A stretch of DNA of 43,391 nucleotides from NCBI GenBank assembly GCA_902806205.1, contig CADCVR010000097.1:1-43391 (forward strand), written 5' to 3'. The stretch is from an uncultured Solirubrobacteraceae bacterium (GTDB taxonomy: Bacteria > Actinomycetota > Thermoleophilia > Solirubrobacterales > Solirubrobacteraceae). The translations under genes and the position numbers were made by a program. The notes below the pieces were generated by a model, which saw only the letters and a list, made by a program, of their open reading frames with translations, ran no database searches and had not been told where the DNA came from. The first letter of the stretch is position 1; each line of letters begins with the position of its first letter. Positions 1 to 8,810 of this stretch are shown in pieces.

Positions 1-428
1 CGTCGACTTGGATCGACGGGTTCGCAGGACGGTACGGCTGGCTGGATTACTCGGCGCCCAGCTGGGTGGGTACCTGGTTCAGGTTCTTCATCGCAACCGC
101 CGGACTGTTGACCGTCGCCACGCTCATAAGGGCTAGGGAAGCGGTTTTTTCGCGACGCGCAGAAGTGCTCGCCTACATCGCTTTCAGCATTACGCTCGCC
201 GCCGTTATTGCTAAGACCGGCTACGACTATCGGCGAGCAACGGGCTTTGTATTCGAGCAGCCACGCTACCTTTTCGGCGTCGTTGGTCTTTACAGTGGGT
301 TCGTTGCTGTCGCATGCCTTGGGCTTGGCCACCGGTTCGCGCCCAAGCTTGCCATCCTCGCGATCGGCTTCTTTTGCCTCCACAACATGACCGGCCTCAC
401 CCAAACGATGCTGCGGTACTACGGCTGA
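1..428 (+). CDS. C-terminal part of a DUF2142-type polytopic membrane protein (5' truncated by the window)
   Basis: The reading frame is open from base 3 to the TGA at 426-428, so the gene begins upstream of the window; the GTG at 66 is internal. The first residues read STWIDGFAGRYGWLDYSAPSW. The GRYGWLD-x-PxW pattern is typical of the last extracytoplasmic loop of DUF2142 membrane proteins, which are common in actinobacterial and other surface-polysaccharide loci. Three or four hydrophobic segments follow (around FFIATAGLLTVATLI, VLAYIAFSITLAAVIA, YLFGVVGLYSGFVAVACL and LAILAIGFFCLH). The biochemical role of the family is not established; GT-C-like or polymer-handling roles have been suggested from context. 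Base composition here is visibly lower in GC than the rest of the window. It ends 30 bp before the convergent glf gene. Confidence 0.7.
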   Translation, partial: STWIDGFAGRYGWLDYSAPSWVGTWFRFFIATAGLLTVATLIRAREAVFSRRAEVLAYIAFSITLAAVIAKTGYDYRRATGFVFEQPRYLFGVVGLYSGFVAVACLGLGHRFAPKLAILAIGFFCLHNMTGLTQTMLRYYG

Positions 429-437
429 CGTTGCTCT

Positions 438-467
438 CAGTGCCTACGCACCCAGTGCCTACGCACC
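438..467. repeat. 15-bp perfect tandem duplication across the glf stop codon
   Basis: Two adjacent identical copies of cagtgcctacgcacc occupy 438-452 and 453-467. The second copy contains the TAG stop of glf (459-461 on the minus strand) and encodes its last residues. Each copy holds a short GTGC/GCAC inverted repeat. It looks like a simple slippage duplication between the convergent gene ends. Confidence 0.8.
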
Positions 468-1610
468 AACCCTCAACGCCTCAAGCACTTCCTCCGACGC
501 GTTGAGCGCTTCTCGCATGCAATCGTCCATGTCGATGTAGAGGTAGTTGGCCAAGCGCCCGGCGAAGAACAGGCGGTCGGTGCCGATCTTGGTGCGAAGC
601 TCGTCCTGGTAGCGGTCGTTGAGCTCTCTGTTGCGCTCGTTCTCGATGGGGTAGTAGCGCGTCGGGGCGCCGGTGAACTCGAAGCCGAGGACGGTGCCCT
701 CGCACTTCTGGCCGGAGGCGTGTTTGGTCTCGTGCACGCGGATGTACGGGAACTCCGCGCCGGGATAGTTGACGACCATCGCGCCCTGGGCGTACTCGCG
801 GTGTGGGATGTGGACATTGCGGACGAGAATCCCGCGCCACTCCAACTCGCCGAGGTGGCCTCCGGAGAAGACGTCGAGCGGGCAGGTGAGCACGACGGCG
901 TCGGCCTGCGTCTCGTGCATGTGGTCGTCGAGGTTGCTCTGGTTGGCCTCCACTCCGGTGCGAAGCTCGATGAGCGGTGACTCGAGGAGGCCGTCGATGA
1001 CGTCGGTGTAACCGTTGGGCCCAGCGGGCCATCCCTGGAACGGGTCGGGGAACAGGTACGGGTCGTTGTCCCATCGCACGGACACCCGGCGGGGAGCCCA
1101 CTGGGCGGAGAGCTCGCGGGCCGGGCGGCCCCACTGCTTCTCGGTGTACGGCTTGATGAAGCGCTCGTAGAGGATCGGGCCCATCAACTCCAGGCACCAG
1201 TCCTCGAAGTTCGCGGCCTGGGCGCGGGCGGCCGCGTCTACGCTCTCACGCTCGGCGAGCTGGCGGTGGATCTCCTCGCCCCGCGACTGCTTGTCGATGT
1301 CCGAGAGCAGGATCGGCCAGTTGAGCACCTGGCCGTCGGCGAGGATGTCGACGCGGTGGCGGTAGCCGTTGAACGGCGTCATCGCGTTTGCGAGGTTCCA
1401 TACCTCCTCGTCCTCGGTGTGGAAGATGTGAGAGCCGTGCGGCTCATACAGCACGCCCTCCATGTGCTCGGAGCGAATCAGCCCACCCGCGACCGGGTCG
1501 CGCTCCAGCAGAACGCTCGAGACCCCCTCGCGGGCCAGCGCGTAGGCCAGCGTGCAGCCGGTCAGGCCGGCGCCGACGATCAGGACGCATGGGTTGGTGG
1601 TGGAGGCCAT
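459..1610 (-). CDS. glf: UDP-galactopyranose mutase
   Basis: Predicted FAD enzyme of 383 aa converting UDP-galactopyranose to UDP-galactofuranose, the donor for galactofuranose-containing glycans. The N-terminus has the dinucleotide-binding motif (VGAGLTGCTLAYALAREG) followed by the family signature region GSHIFHTEDEEVWNL. It also has KPYTEKQWGRPARELS, the substrate-binding stretch with FQGWPAGPNGYTDVIDGL, and the C-terminal FFAGRLANYLYIDMDDCM. Length and order match known Glf proteins (about 370-390 aa). The ATG at 1610 was chosen because it is preceded by AAAGGTGA, a good ribosome binding site, and places the Rossmann motif near the N-terminus; the longer open frame upstream has no family similarity. 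Several GT2 genes in the window (9493-10377, 11336-12307) could use the product, which is inference. Confidence 0.93.
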   Translation of the reverse strand: MASTTNPCVLIVGAGLTGCTLAYALAREGVSSVLLERDPVAGGLIRSEHMEGVLYEPHGSHIFHTEDEEVWNLANAMTPFNGYRHRVDILADGQVLNWPILLSDIDKQSRGEEIHRQLAERESVDAAARAQAANFEDWCLELMGPILYERFIKPYTEKQWGRPARELSAQWAPRRVSVRWDNDPYLFPDPFQGWPAGPNGYTDVIDGLLESPLIELRTGVEANQSNLDDHMHETQADAVVLTCPLDVFSGGHLGELEWRGILVRNVHIPHREYAQGAMVVNYPGAEFPYIRVHETKHASGQKCEGTVLGFEFTGAPTRYYPIENERNRELNDRYQDELRTKIGTDRLFFAGRLANYLYIDMDDCMREALNASEEVLEALRVGA

Positions 1611-2020
1611 GGGACGGTCACCTTTGCGTTCGAGGCCGATCTGGCCCGGAGGTCTCGAGGGGAGGACGTCTCTCGGGCGACGACGTTTGCTGCGCGAGAA
1701 GTGTAGATGGCCGGTCGGGCCCGGTGCTGCTGCGAAGGTGGGCGAGTCGGCCTGCGACCCTCCGCCCGTCGTTCTCTCCGGTGCTGAAAGCGCGCAGCGT
1801 TCACGCTGCCGGGTTGCTGTTGATCGCCATCGCCAAGCGCCGATCCGTTCCTCATCGTCCTCCTGCACCTCGCGTGATGGTCCTGGGGGCCCGGCCTGGC
1901 CGGCGCGTACGTCGGGCGCACCGACGAGGGTCAGGCAGCGTCCGAAACTCCGTCCTTCCCGAGCGCGTCGGCTCACCCCGACGCACGAAGCCGGTCCGCT
2001 GATGCTGTCACCATCTAGTC
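1611..2020. other. Intergenic region between divergent glf and rfbH
   Basis: About 410 bp without a convincing gene. Open frames crossing it on both strands are GC-rich shadows or N-terminal extensions with no recognisable protein character. It should hold the promoters of both divergent genes; I can only point to a TACACT box for glf. No repeat, RNA fold or terminator stood out. Confidence 0.5.
1700..1705 (-). promoter_or_regulatory. Candidate -10 box (TACACT) for glf
   Basis: The minus strand reads TACACT about 90 nt upstream of the glf ATG, matching the TANNNT form seen before many genes here. No clear -35 element. The leader would carry the AAAGGTGA ribosome binding site. Confidence 0.3.
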
Positions 2021-3388
2021 GTGGCTCACGACCCGACGCACGTTCCCATGCCGGATGCGGAGGCGCGCAGCGAGCGTGCGGTCGAGCTGCGAGGGGAGAT
2101 TCTCGAGTTGGTGCGCGAGTACCACGATGTGGCCTTCCAGCCCGAGCCCTTCGTGCCCGGCGAGACGTCGCTGCGGTACGCCGGCCGCGTCTTCGATCAC
2201 CACGAGATCGAGAACCTCGTCGACTCGAGCCTGGACTTCTGGCTGACGGCCGGCCGCTACGCGGCCCAGTTCGAGAAGCGCTTCGCCAAGCGCTTCGGGC
2301 TGCGCCACTGCCTGCTGGTCAACTCGGGCTCGTCGGCCAACCTCGTGGCCTTCTCCGCCCTGACGTCCCCAGAGCTCGGCAAGCGGGCCTTGAAGCGGGG
2401 CGACGAGGTCATCACCGTGGCCTCCGGCTTCCCGACCACCGTGAACCCGATCATCCAGAACGGATGCGTGCCGGTCTTCGTCGACGTACACGTCCCGACG
2501 TACAACATCGACGTCAACGCGCTCGAGACGGCGCTTTCAGATCGGACGGCAGCGGTCATGATCGCGCACACGCTCGGCAACCCGTTCGATCTCAGGGCGG
2601 TCCGCGCGTTCTGCGACGAGCACAAGCTCTGGCTCGTCGAGGACTGCTGCGACGCGGTCGGCTCGACCTTCGACGGAAAGCACGTCGGCACGTTCGGGGA
2701 CTTCGCGACCGTGTCGTTCTATCCGGCCCATCACATGACGATGGGCGAGGGCGGTGCGGTGCTCACCAACACGGGGCGCCTGAAGGTCATCGCCGAGTCG
2801 TTTCGCGACTGGGGCCGTTCGTGCTGGTGTGCCCCGGGCGACCAGGACACCTGCGGCAAGCGCTTTGGGCACCAGCTCGGCGATCTGCCCTTCGGGTACG
2901 ACCACAAGTACGCCTACTCGCACGTCGGCTACAACCTCAAGGTCACCGACATGCAGGCGGCGATCGGCTTGGCGCAGCTGGACAAGATCGACGACTTCAC
3001 CACCGCCCGCAAGACGAACTTCCGGCGCCTGTGGGACGGCATGGCGCACCTCCAGGACACCCTGATGCTTCCCGAGGCCACGCCGGGCTCGGATCCGAGC
3101 TGGTTCGGCTTCCCCATCGCGGTCAAAGCCGACGCGCCCGTCGGCCGCACGGCCGTCGTGGAGTTCCTCGAGTCGCGCAAGGTCGCCACCCGGCAGCTCT
3201 TCGGCGGCAACCTCGTCCGCCAGCCCGCGTATGCGAGCGTCGAGCATCGCCAGATCGGCGAGCTCCCGAACTCCGACTTCGTCATGGACCAGGTGTTCTG
3301 GATCGGTCTCTACCCCGGACTGGGCGAGGAGGAGCTCGACTACATGGTCGACACCGTCGACGAGGCGGTGCGCACGTGCGCGAAGTGA
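2021..3388 (+). CDS. rfbH: CDP-4-keto-6-deoxyglucose 3-dehydratase (RfbH/E1 type, PMP and [2Fe-2S] dependent)
   Basis: Predicted 455-aa member of the aminotransferase-fold dehydratases that remove the C3 hydroxyl of CDP-4-keto-6-deoxyglucose on the way to 3,6-dideoxyhexoses. Two diagnostic features are present. First, the PLP-lysine is replaced by histidine in [16 protein letters not shown] (His237/His238). Second, cysteines 210, 268, 270 and 278 fit the spacing C-X57-C-X1-C-X7-C known for the [2Fe-2S] cluster of the E1 dehydratase. [38 protein letters not shown] near the N-terminus is also characteristic. The GTG at 2021 is the start given; ATG at 2048 is equally possible. The stop overlaps the next gene by 4 nt (GTGA). 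The NAD(P)H-dependent reductase partner (E3) and the CDP-glucose synthesis genes are not in the window. Confidence 0.9.
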   Translation: MAHDPTHVPMPDAEARSERAVELRGEILELVREYHDVAFQPEPFVPGETSLRYAGRVFDHHEIENLVDSSLDFWLTAGRYAAQFEKRFAKRFGLRHCLLVNSGSSANLVAFSALTSPELGKRALKRGDEVITVASGFPTTVNPIIQNGCVPVFVDVHVPTYNIDVNALETALSDRTAAVMIAHTLGNPFDLRAVRAFCDEHKLWLVEDCCDAVGSTFDGKHVGTFGDFATVSFYPAHHMTMGEGGAVLTNTGRLKVIAESFRDWGRSCWCAPGDQDTCGKRFGHQLGDLPFGYDHKYAYSHVGYNLKVTDMQAAIGLAQLDKIDDFTTARKTNFRRLWDGMAHLQDTLMLPEATPGSDPSWFGFPIAVKADAPVGRTAVVEFLESRKVATRQLFGGNLVRQPAYASVEHRQIGELPNSDFVMDQVFWIGLYPGLGEEELDYMVDTVDEAVRTCAK

Positions 3389-5106
3389 AAGTCGCCGACT
3401 GGATCGCGGAGTACCTCGCCGAGCAGGGCGTCACGCGCGTCTATGAGCTCATCGGCGGGATGATCGTCCATATGGTGGACGCGATCCACCGGCAGGGGCG
3501 CATCGAGCTCGTCAGCGTCCGCCACGAGCAGGCCGCCGCGTTCGCCGCCGACGCCGAGGGCCGGATCACCCGCGTCCCCGGGGTGGCCATGGCCACGAGC
3601 GGCCCGGGAGCGACGAATCTGTTGACCGGCATCGGTTCCTGCTACTTCGACTCCTCGCCGGCCGTCTTCATCACCGGCCAGGTCAACCGGCACGAGCAGC
3701 GCGGCGGCCGCGGGATCCGCCAGCTCGGCTTCCAGGAGACGGACATCGTCACGATGGCCGCCCCGATCACCAAGGGCGCCGTTCGTGTGGAGACGGCCGA
3801 AGAGGTTCCTGCGGTGCTCGAATGGGCGTTCATGCTCGCCACGCAGGGCCGTCCGGGCCCGGTCCTGGTCGACATCCCGATGGACGTGCAGGGCACCGTG
3901 CTGGAGCTGGGTGGGCCCGTGCGTGCACCCGACCCGCCGCGTGCCGCACCTGCCGCGGACGCCGTCGACGAGCTGCTCGCCGCCCTCGGGCGGGCCAAGC
4001 GCCCGCTGATGCTCGTCGGCGCCGGCGTCCGCGCGAGCGGTGCGATCGACGAACTGCGGGCCGCGGTCGACCTGCTCGGCGTGCCCGTGGTGCACTCGCT
4101 GCTCGGCGTCGACGCGCTGCCCTACGAGCACCCCCTGCGCGTCGGGCTCATCGGCTCGTACGGGAACCGCTGGGGAAACTGGTCGATCGGCGAGGCGGAC
4201 GTGCTGCTGGTCGTCGGCGCGCGCCTGGACATCCGGCAGACGGGCTCGGAAGTCGAGGCCTTCAAGGGTGACCGGGTGATCTTCCACGTCGACGCCGAGG
4301 AGGTCGAGATCAATCAGCGCGTCCCTGGGTGCCATCCGGTCGTGGCCGATGCGCGCGCGTTCCTCCGGGAGATGTGCACTCGCGCGAAGGGGTCGAACGC
4401 GCTGGCGGGCCACGCCGCCTGGACGGAGGAGATCGCCGCCAAGCGGGCCGAGTGGCCAGACACCGCCGAGCTCCCCGACATCGAGGGGCTCAACCCGAAC
4501 GTCCTGATGCACGAACTGTCAGCCGTCAGCAGCGCGGCGGGGTCCTATGTCGTCGACGTGGGTCAGCATCAGCAGTGGGCGGCGCAGTCACTCGAGCTCA
4601 CGTCACGGCAGCGCTTCCTGACGTCGGGCGGCATGGGTGCCATGGGCTTCTCGCTGCCCGCGGCCATCGGTGCCGCACTATCGACGGGCGAGCCGGCCGT
4701 GATCATCGCCGGCGACGGGTGCTTCCAGCTCAACCTCCAGGAGCTCCAGACGGTGGCCGATCGCGGCCTGCCGCTGAAGATCGTGGTGGTCGACAACGGG
4801 TGTCACGGCATGGTCCGCCAGTTCCAGCAGTCGTACTTCGACGGGCGTTACCAGTCGACCGTCTGGGGCTACTCGGCGCCCGACTTCTCGCGGGTGGCCT
4901 TGGCCTTCGGCATCGGCTCGGCACGGGTGGACGCGTCCGATGACCTCGCCGGGGCGCTCGCTCAGCTCTGGGCGGATCCGTCCGTCCCGTTCTTGTTGAC
5001 GGTGTCGATCGACTTGATGGCCAACGCGTACCCGAAGCTCGCATTCGGCCGGCCGGTCACCGAGATGGAGCCCTTCGCACAGCCGATCGCGATGGAGGGC
5101 ACGTAG
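3385..5106 (+). CDS. ThDP-dependent acetolactate-synthase-like enzyme, candidate CDP-sugar C2-transferase (YerE-like)
   Basis: A 573-aa enzyme with the acetohydroxyacid synthase fold. It has the catalytic glutamate in [13 protein letters not shown] (Glu48), [29 protein letters not shown], and the ThDP motif beginning GDG at residues 443-445 and ending VVVDNG. Against ordinary acetolactate synthase, the MHG stretch is replaced by [10 protein letters not shown], the FDDRVTG region reads LDIRQTG, the usual C-terminal tail is missing and no ilvN gene follows. It starts at GTG 3385, overlapping the rfbH stop as GTGA, which implies translational coupling; GTG 3376 is an alternative. Yersinia YerE, a relative, adds a two-carbon unit from pyruvate to CDP-3,6-dideoxy-4-ketohexose. 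I infer the same type of reaction from sequence class and coupling to RfbH; plain acetolactate synthase or another decarboxylase cannot be excluded. Confidence 0.75.
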   Translation: MKVADWIAEYLAEQGVTRVYELIGGMIVHMVDAIHRQGRIELVSVRHEQAAAFAADAEGRITRVPGVAMATSGPGATNLLTGIGSCYFDSSPAVFITGQVNRHEQRGGRGIRQLGFQETDIVTMAAPITKGAVRVETAEEVPAVLEWAFMLATQGRPGPVLVDIPMDVQGTVLELGGPVRAPDPPRAAPAADAVDELLAALGRAKRPLMLVGAGVRASGAIDELRAAVDLLGVPVVHSLLGVDALPYEHPLRVGLIGSYGNRWGNWSIGEADVLLVVGARLDIRQTGSEVEAFKGDRVIFHVDAEEVEINQRVPGCHPVVADARAFLREMCTRAKGSNALAGHAAWTEEIAAKRAEWPDTAELPDIEGLNPNVLMHELSAVSSAAGSYVVDVGQHQQWAAQSLELTSRQRFLTSGGMGAMGFSLPAAIGAALSTGEPAVIIAGDGCFQLNLQELQTVADRGLPLKIVVVDNGCHGMVRQFQQSYFDGRYQSTVWGYSAPDFSRVALAFGIGSARVDASDDLAGALAQLWADPSVPFLLTVSIDLMANAYPKLAFGRPVTEMEPFAQPIAMEGT

Positions 5107-5132
5107 AGGCGCCCATCGCGGGCGGTTCTCGT

Positions 5133-6587
5133 TTGAACCTCTCGCAGAAGGTGGCGCGGAACACGGCGCTGCTGGTCGGCGGTCGTCTCGCGGTCGCCGG
5201 TTCGGGACTGGTGGGGACCATCGTCGCCACCCGCTATCTCGGCGTCGACGGGTTCGGGCAGCTGATGATCGCCGTGACGTTCGTCGCGCTCTTCGGCGTC
5301 CTGACCGACGCGGGCGTGTGGACCATCGCTGCGCGCGAGATCGCCAGGCGGCCGGAGGACGAGCAGTCGATCCTGGCCACCGTCAGCCTCATCGGGCTGG
5401 CACTCAGCGCAGCCACGCTGCTGCTGCTCCTCGGTGCCATGCTCGCCGTCTACGGCGGGGCGGACCGTGACGCGGTTCGTCTCGGCATCGTCATCGTCGG
5501 CGCCCAGTTGGTCATCTCGGGGCCGCTCGGTGTCAGCTCCGCCTTCATGACCGCCCACCAGTCCGCGGTGCCCCCGGCACTCGGAGGGCTGCTCGCCGGC
5601 GCCGGGTTCCTCGTCGCCCTGGCCGTCGTCGTGCTGGCCGACCTCGGCTTCGCCGGCGTCGCCGCGGCGTACACCGTAAGCGCGGTGCTCAATGCCGTGG
5701 TGCCGGTGGTCGCCGTGATGCGGATCCGCTCGCTGCGGCCGCGCTGGGAGAGCCTGCTGGCACGTGAGCTGCTGCGCGCGGCGCTGCCGCAGGGCTTCGT
5801 TCTGGCGATCACGACGATCTACATCCGCGTCGACACCATCCTCCTCTCCGTGCTCGCAACGGACCGTGACGTCGGCTTCTACGGCGTCTCCTACCGCGTC
5901 TTGGAGTTCCTGCTTCTCGTGCCGATCTTCGCCAGCACCACGCTGTTCCCGGAGCTGGCGCGGGCCGGAGCGCACTCCGAGCGTCTGCGCATGCTGGTTC
6001 AAGGACTCTTCTCGGCCGTGGTCATCGCGGCGATCCCGATGGTGTGCGTCTTTGCGGGCTTCGCCCCCGAGATCGTCCGGATCGCCGGCGGCGCGGAGTA
6101 CGACCCGGCGGCGGACGTCTTGCGGCTCCTGGTCCTTGCGATCGCCTTCTCATTTCCCGCCACCGTGCTCTTCAGCGCCCTGGTGGCCACGGACCAGCAG
6201 CTCCTGCTGGCTCGGGCGATGCTGATCGTATTGGCCGGCAACGTCGCCTTGAACGTCGTGCTGATCGGCCCCCTCGACGCCGAGGGGGCGGCGCTCGCGC
6301 TCGTCCTCAGCGAGGTCGTGTCCGTCACGCTCGCGTGGCGGCTGTTCGCCCGCGTCGGGCGGCCGCCGCGCCTCCAGTCGCCGGCCCGGCTGGCGGTGGC
6401 GACGGCCGCGTGTGCCGCGACGGTCGTCGGCGTCCGGCTCGTCGTCGCCGAGCCGGCGAACCAGCCCGCCGTCGTCGTGTTGCTGGGCTCGACGATGGCG
6501 GCCGCGGTCTTCTGCGTCGCGGCGGTGGCCGTGCGGGCGGTCCCCGTCGAGGTGACCTCGGCGGTGGCGCAGTTGCGCCGGCGGTGA
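5133..6587 (+). CDS. Wzx-type polysaccharide flippase (MOP superfamily)
   Basis: A 484-aa polytopic membrane protein with about 14 hydrophobic segments over its whole length. The N-terminus (NLSQKVARNTALLVGGRLAVAGSGLVGTIVATRYLGVDGFGQ) is typical of Polysacc_synt flippases, with the RYLGVDGFGQ loop after the first helices. Such proteins move undecaprenyl-diphosphate-linked repeat units across the membrane for Wzy-dependent polymerisation. TTG at 5133 is the only sensible start, 26 nt after the ThDP enzyme, so the gene is probably in the same operon. No Wzy polymerase is obvious in the window, although the DUF2142 protein and the 793-aa membrane protein are polytopic. The locus also has an ABC exporter, so two export routes coexist. 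Confidence 0.87.
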   Translation: MNLSQKVARNTALLVGGRLAVAGSGLVGTIVATRYLGVDGFGQLMIAVTFVALFGVLTDAGVWTIAAREIARRPEDEQSILATVSLIGLALSAATLLLLLGAMLAVYGGADRDAVRLGIVIVGAQLVISGPLGVSSAFMTAHQSAVPPALGGLLAGAGFLVALAVVVLADLGFAGVAAAYTVSAVLNAVVPVVAVMRIRSLRPRWESLLARELLRAALPQGFVLAITTIYIRVDTILLSVLATDRDVGFYGVSYRVLEFLLLVPIFASTTLFPELARAGAHSERLRMLVQGLFSAVVIAAIPMVCVFAGFAPEIVRIAGGAEYDPAADVLRLLVLAIAFSFPATVLFSALVATDQQLLLARAMLIVLAGNVALNVVLIGPLDAEGAALALVLSEVVSVTLAWRLFARVGRPPRLQSPARLAVATAACAATVVGVRLVVAEPANQPAVVVLLGSTMAAAVFCVAAVAVRAVPVEVTSAVAQLRRR

Positions 6588-6600
6588 TCGGCGCCGTCGT

Positions 6601-6606
6601 TAGCCT
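6601..6606 (+). promoter_or_regulatory. -10 box TAGCCT, leaderless type
   Basis: TAGCCT lies 8 nt before the ATG at 6615, with no ribosome binding site between. A transcript starting 6-9 nt after the box would begin at the start codon. Confidence 0.55.
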
Positions 6607-6614
6607 GCGCCCGC

Positions 6615-7589
6615 ATGCTCGCCGACGACCTGGAGATCACGCTCATCACGTACAACCGGGCCGACGCGCTGGCCCGCGCGCTGGAGCAACTGGCGGCCAG
6701 TCCGTTTGCCGATTGCCGGATCACGGTCCTGGACAACTGCTCCACCGACCACACGCCAGAGGTCTGCACGATCTTCGCCGAGCGGTTCGAGGACCTCCAC
6801 GTCATGCGCCATGTGCGCAACATCGGCGCCGAGGCCAATTATCTGCGAGCGCTGGAGACGATGACGCGGCCCTACGGCTGGGTGCTGTGCGACGACGACG
6901 ATCTCGACTTCTCGCACTGCGACGATGTCATCGCGGCGATCGAACAGGGTGAAGTCGATGTCCTCTCGGTCGGTGCTCCGGGCCGAGAGGAGTGGGCAGG
7001 GGGGCGCACCACGATGGGGCGGCTGCGAGACGCGGACTTTCGCGTCTACAGCGTCTTCGTCTTCATGCCCAACACGATCTACCGCACCGCGGCGATCGAC
7101 CCCGCCGCCCTGCTCGACGGCTACCGCAACATCGAGAACCTCTACCCCATGTTCCCCTTCGTCCGCCGCCTGGTCGAGCGCGACGCGCCCGTGCACGTCT
7201 CCCTCCGCATGCTCGTGCACCGGGGCGGGATCACCGTGCCGGTGACGCCGATGTACTGGTTCGTGCGCTGGGTGCGCTGCGCGTCGACGATCCCCGAACA
7301 GCAGGACCGCCGCTATCTGGTGTGGAGCGCCGCACCGGGTCGCATCGCCTGGCTCAGGACACTCGCGGCCAGCATCCTGCAGGAGAAGCTCTACCGCCCG
7401 CAGGCGGTGGGTGGCGAGCTCTGGGAGCTGTTGCGGCTGCTCCGTGGCGGCCAGCGGCTGGCGCTCATCGCGCTCGCCCCGCTCGCCCTCGTCCCGACTC
7501 CCGCGCTCGCGGTCGCCAAGCGGCGCCTCACCGGGCAGGAGGACGTTCTCACCTTCGGCGCCGCGGCCCCGCACGAAGAGCGACCGTAG
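6615..7589 (+). CDS. Glycosyltransferase, family 2
   Basis: A 324-aa protein with a GT-A fold N-terminus. The stretch ITLITYNRADALARALEQL opens the fold, LDNCSTDHTPEVC is the nucleotide-binding loop, and WVLCDDDDLDFSH supplies the metal-binding aspartates. It therefore probably transfers a sugar from a nucleotide-sugar donor to a lipid-linked glycan at the inner membrane face. The C-terminal third (after residue 220) is amphipathic with one hydrophobic stretch (LALIALAPLALVPTPALAVA), suggesting membrane association. It is the last gene of the rfbH-ThDP-wzx run, 27 nt after the flippase, but has its own -10 box. The donor cannot be told from sequence; the unusual deoxysugar made by the operon is an attractive guess only. 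Confidence 0.85.
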   Translation: MLADDLEITLITYNRADALARALEQLAASPFADCRITVLDNCSTDHTPEVCTIFAERFEDLHVMRHVRNIGAEANYLRALETMTRPYGWVLCDDDDLDFSHCDDVIAAIEQGEVDVLSVGAPGREEWAGGRTTMGRLRDADFRVYSVFVFMPNTIYRTAAIDPAALLDGYRNIENLYPMFPFVRRLVERDAPVHVSLRMLVHRGGITVPVTPMYWFVRWVRCASTIPEQQDRRYLVWSAAPGRIAWLRTLAASILQEKLYRPQAVGGELWELLRLLRGGQRLALIALAPLALVPTPALAVAKRRLTGQEDVLTFGAAAPHEERP

Positions 7590-7682
7590 CCTCGTGCCGC
7601 CAGGATGCGCCAACCGCCGACCTCGCACGAACCCGCGGAAGCTGCGTCAAGAGTGCCGCGCTCAGCCCCAGAGACCGGAGGT

Positions 7683-8744
7683 CTAGGACCGCGGCACGCG
7701 CGCCTTGACGGCCCGCACGCCGTCGAGGACGGGACCGACCAGCCGGTGCGGCAGCACGAGGATGGGCATGCTGAGCGCCCAGAAGGCGGGCAGAAACCAG
7801 TAGCAGCGGATCAGGCAGACGAGCAGGCGGAAGTCGAGCGACACCGTCTGGCCGGGCAGCTGCTTGAGGTGAGCGAGCATGGCCGGATGGGCCTGCACGA
7901 GCCAGATGCTGCCCATGGCGGAGCGGTAGAGCGCTGAGCGGCCGCCGAACATCGCGCGCCAGATCCGTGCACGGTCGGACGTGACGATCATCGTGTACTC
8001 GGCCAGCCCACCGTCGAAGGTGTCGACGACCGACGTCAACCCGATGCGGTGGCGGACGACAGGCTCGGCCACCCACCGCCACCGCGGGTTCCGGCGGATC
8101 ACCGAGCCGAGGATCGGGAGATGCGGGAAGTTCCGTCCGGCGGCGATCCCCCGGGGCCCGAGGTCGGCGACGGCCGCCACCCACCGGTCCCGGCGGACGA
8201 CCTGCGTGGAGATGTAGTCCTGGAGCATCGCAAGCTCGGCGAAGATCTCCTGCGCGTCGGTGTAGCTCGTGCGGCCCGCCGGCGGCAGCACCCGCGGATC
8301 GTCGAGCAGAACCTCATCGGGGTGTCCGTCGTCGATGTTGCGCCGGTTGAGCGTCAGTCCGGAGAGCTCCGGGTCGGTGTCCAGTGCCGCCAGCACGATG
8401 GCGATGCCCCCGGCCTCCACCTCGTCGTCGGACCCCATCAACCAGCAGAACTCACCCTGCGCGAGTTCCACCGCCTTGAGGAGGTTGGGCGTGAACCCCC
8501 GGTTCTCCTCGAAGCGGAAGGTGACGAGCGCCTGACCCAGGTTCTCCCCGTGACGGGCGAGCACCGACTGGGTGGCGTCGCACGAGCCGTTGTCGCTCAC
8601 GCAGATCTCGAGCACGCCGGGCGGCAGGTCGGGCAGCTGCCCGACGATGGACCGCAGCGCCCGGTCCAGCACGCCGGCACGCCCGTGGTGCGTCGGGAGG
8701 CAGATCGACAAGCGCGGTCGAGATGGCAGCGGCGACGTGCTCAC
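7683..8744 (-). CDS. Glycosyltransferase, family 2
   Basis: A 353-aa GT2 with RLSICLPTHHGRAGVLDRALRSI at the N-terminus, EICVSDNGSCDATQSVL, and the acidic motif FCWLMGSDDEVEAGG. The C-terminus has two hydrophobic stretches (DFRLLVCLIRCYWFLPAFWALSMPILVL). GTG at 8744 (protein begins STSPLPSRPRLSICLPTHHG) puts the GT fold at the right place; the longer frame upstream would run through the divergent gene at 8811. Convergent with the preceding GT gene, 93 bp apart, with no clear terminator between. The GSDDE motif recalls abequosyltransferase-type GT2 enzymes (WaaV/RfbV group), which would suit a dideoxy sugar, but that is a weak inference. Confidence 0.83.
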   Translation of the reverse strand: MSTSPLPSRPRLSICLPTHHGRAGVLDRALRSIVGQLPDLPPGVLEICVSDNGSCDATQSVLARHGENLGQALVTFRFEENRGFTPNLLKAVELAQGEFCWLMGSDDEVEAGGIAIVLAALDTDPELSGLTLNRRNIDDGHPDEVLLDDPRVLPPAGRTSYTDAQEIFAELAMLQDYISTQVVRRDRWVAAVADLGPRGIAAGRNFPHLPILGSVIRRNPRWRWVAEPVVRHRIGLTSVVDTFDGGLAEYTMIVTSDRARIWRAMFGGRSALYRSAMGSIWLVQAHPAMLAHLKQLPGQTVSLDFRLLVCLIRCYWFLPAFWALSMPILVLPHRLVGPVLDGVRAVKARVPRS

Positions 8745-8797
8745 GACGGGATGCTTAGCAGCAGGTAGTCGCAGGCGTTGCCCGTCCCGGCCACGGC

Positions 8798-8803
8798 TAG
8801 AGT
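8798..8803 (+). promoter_or_regulatory. -10 box TAGAGT, leaderless type
   Basis: TAGAGT is followed by 7 nt and then GTG 8811; no ribosome binding site is visible. Confidence 0.5.
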
Positions 8804-8810
8804 TCCGCGC

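Noticed and set aside
1611-3384. Long plus-strand frame upstream and in phase with the ThDP enzyme
   Set aside because: It is an overlapping shadow of rfbH and high-GC intergenic DNA; the protein family begins at the GTGA overlap (3385).
4962-6002. 346-residue minus-strand open frame opposite the flippase
   Set aside because: Composition is Arg/Glu/His/Gln-rich without structure, typical of an antisense shadow in high-GC DNA; the flippase frame is clearly real.
7672-7684. Small inverted repeat AGACC-gga-GGTCT between convergent GT genes
   Set aside because: Only 5 bp, overlaps a stop codon and no U-tract; not convincing as a terminator.
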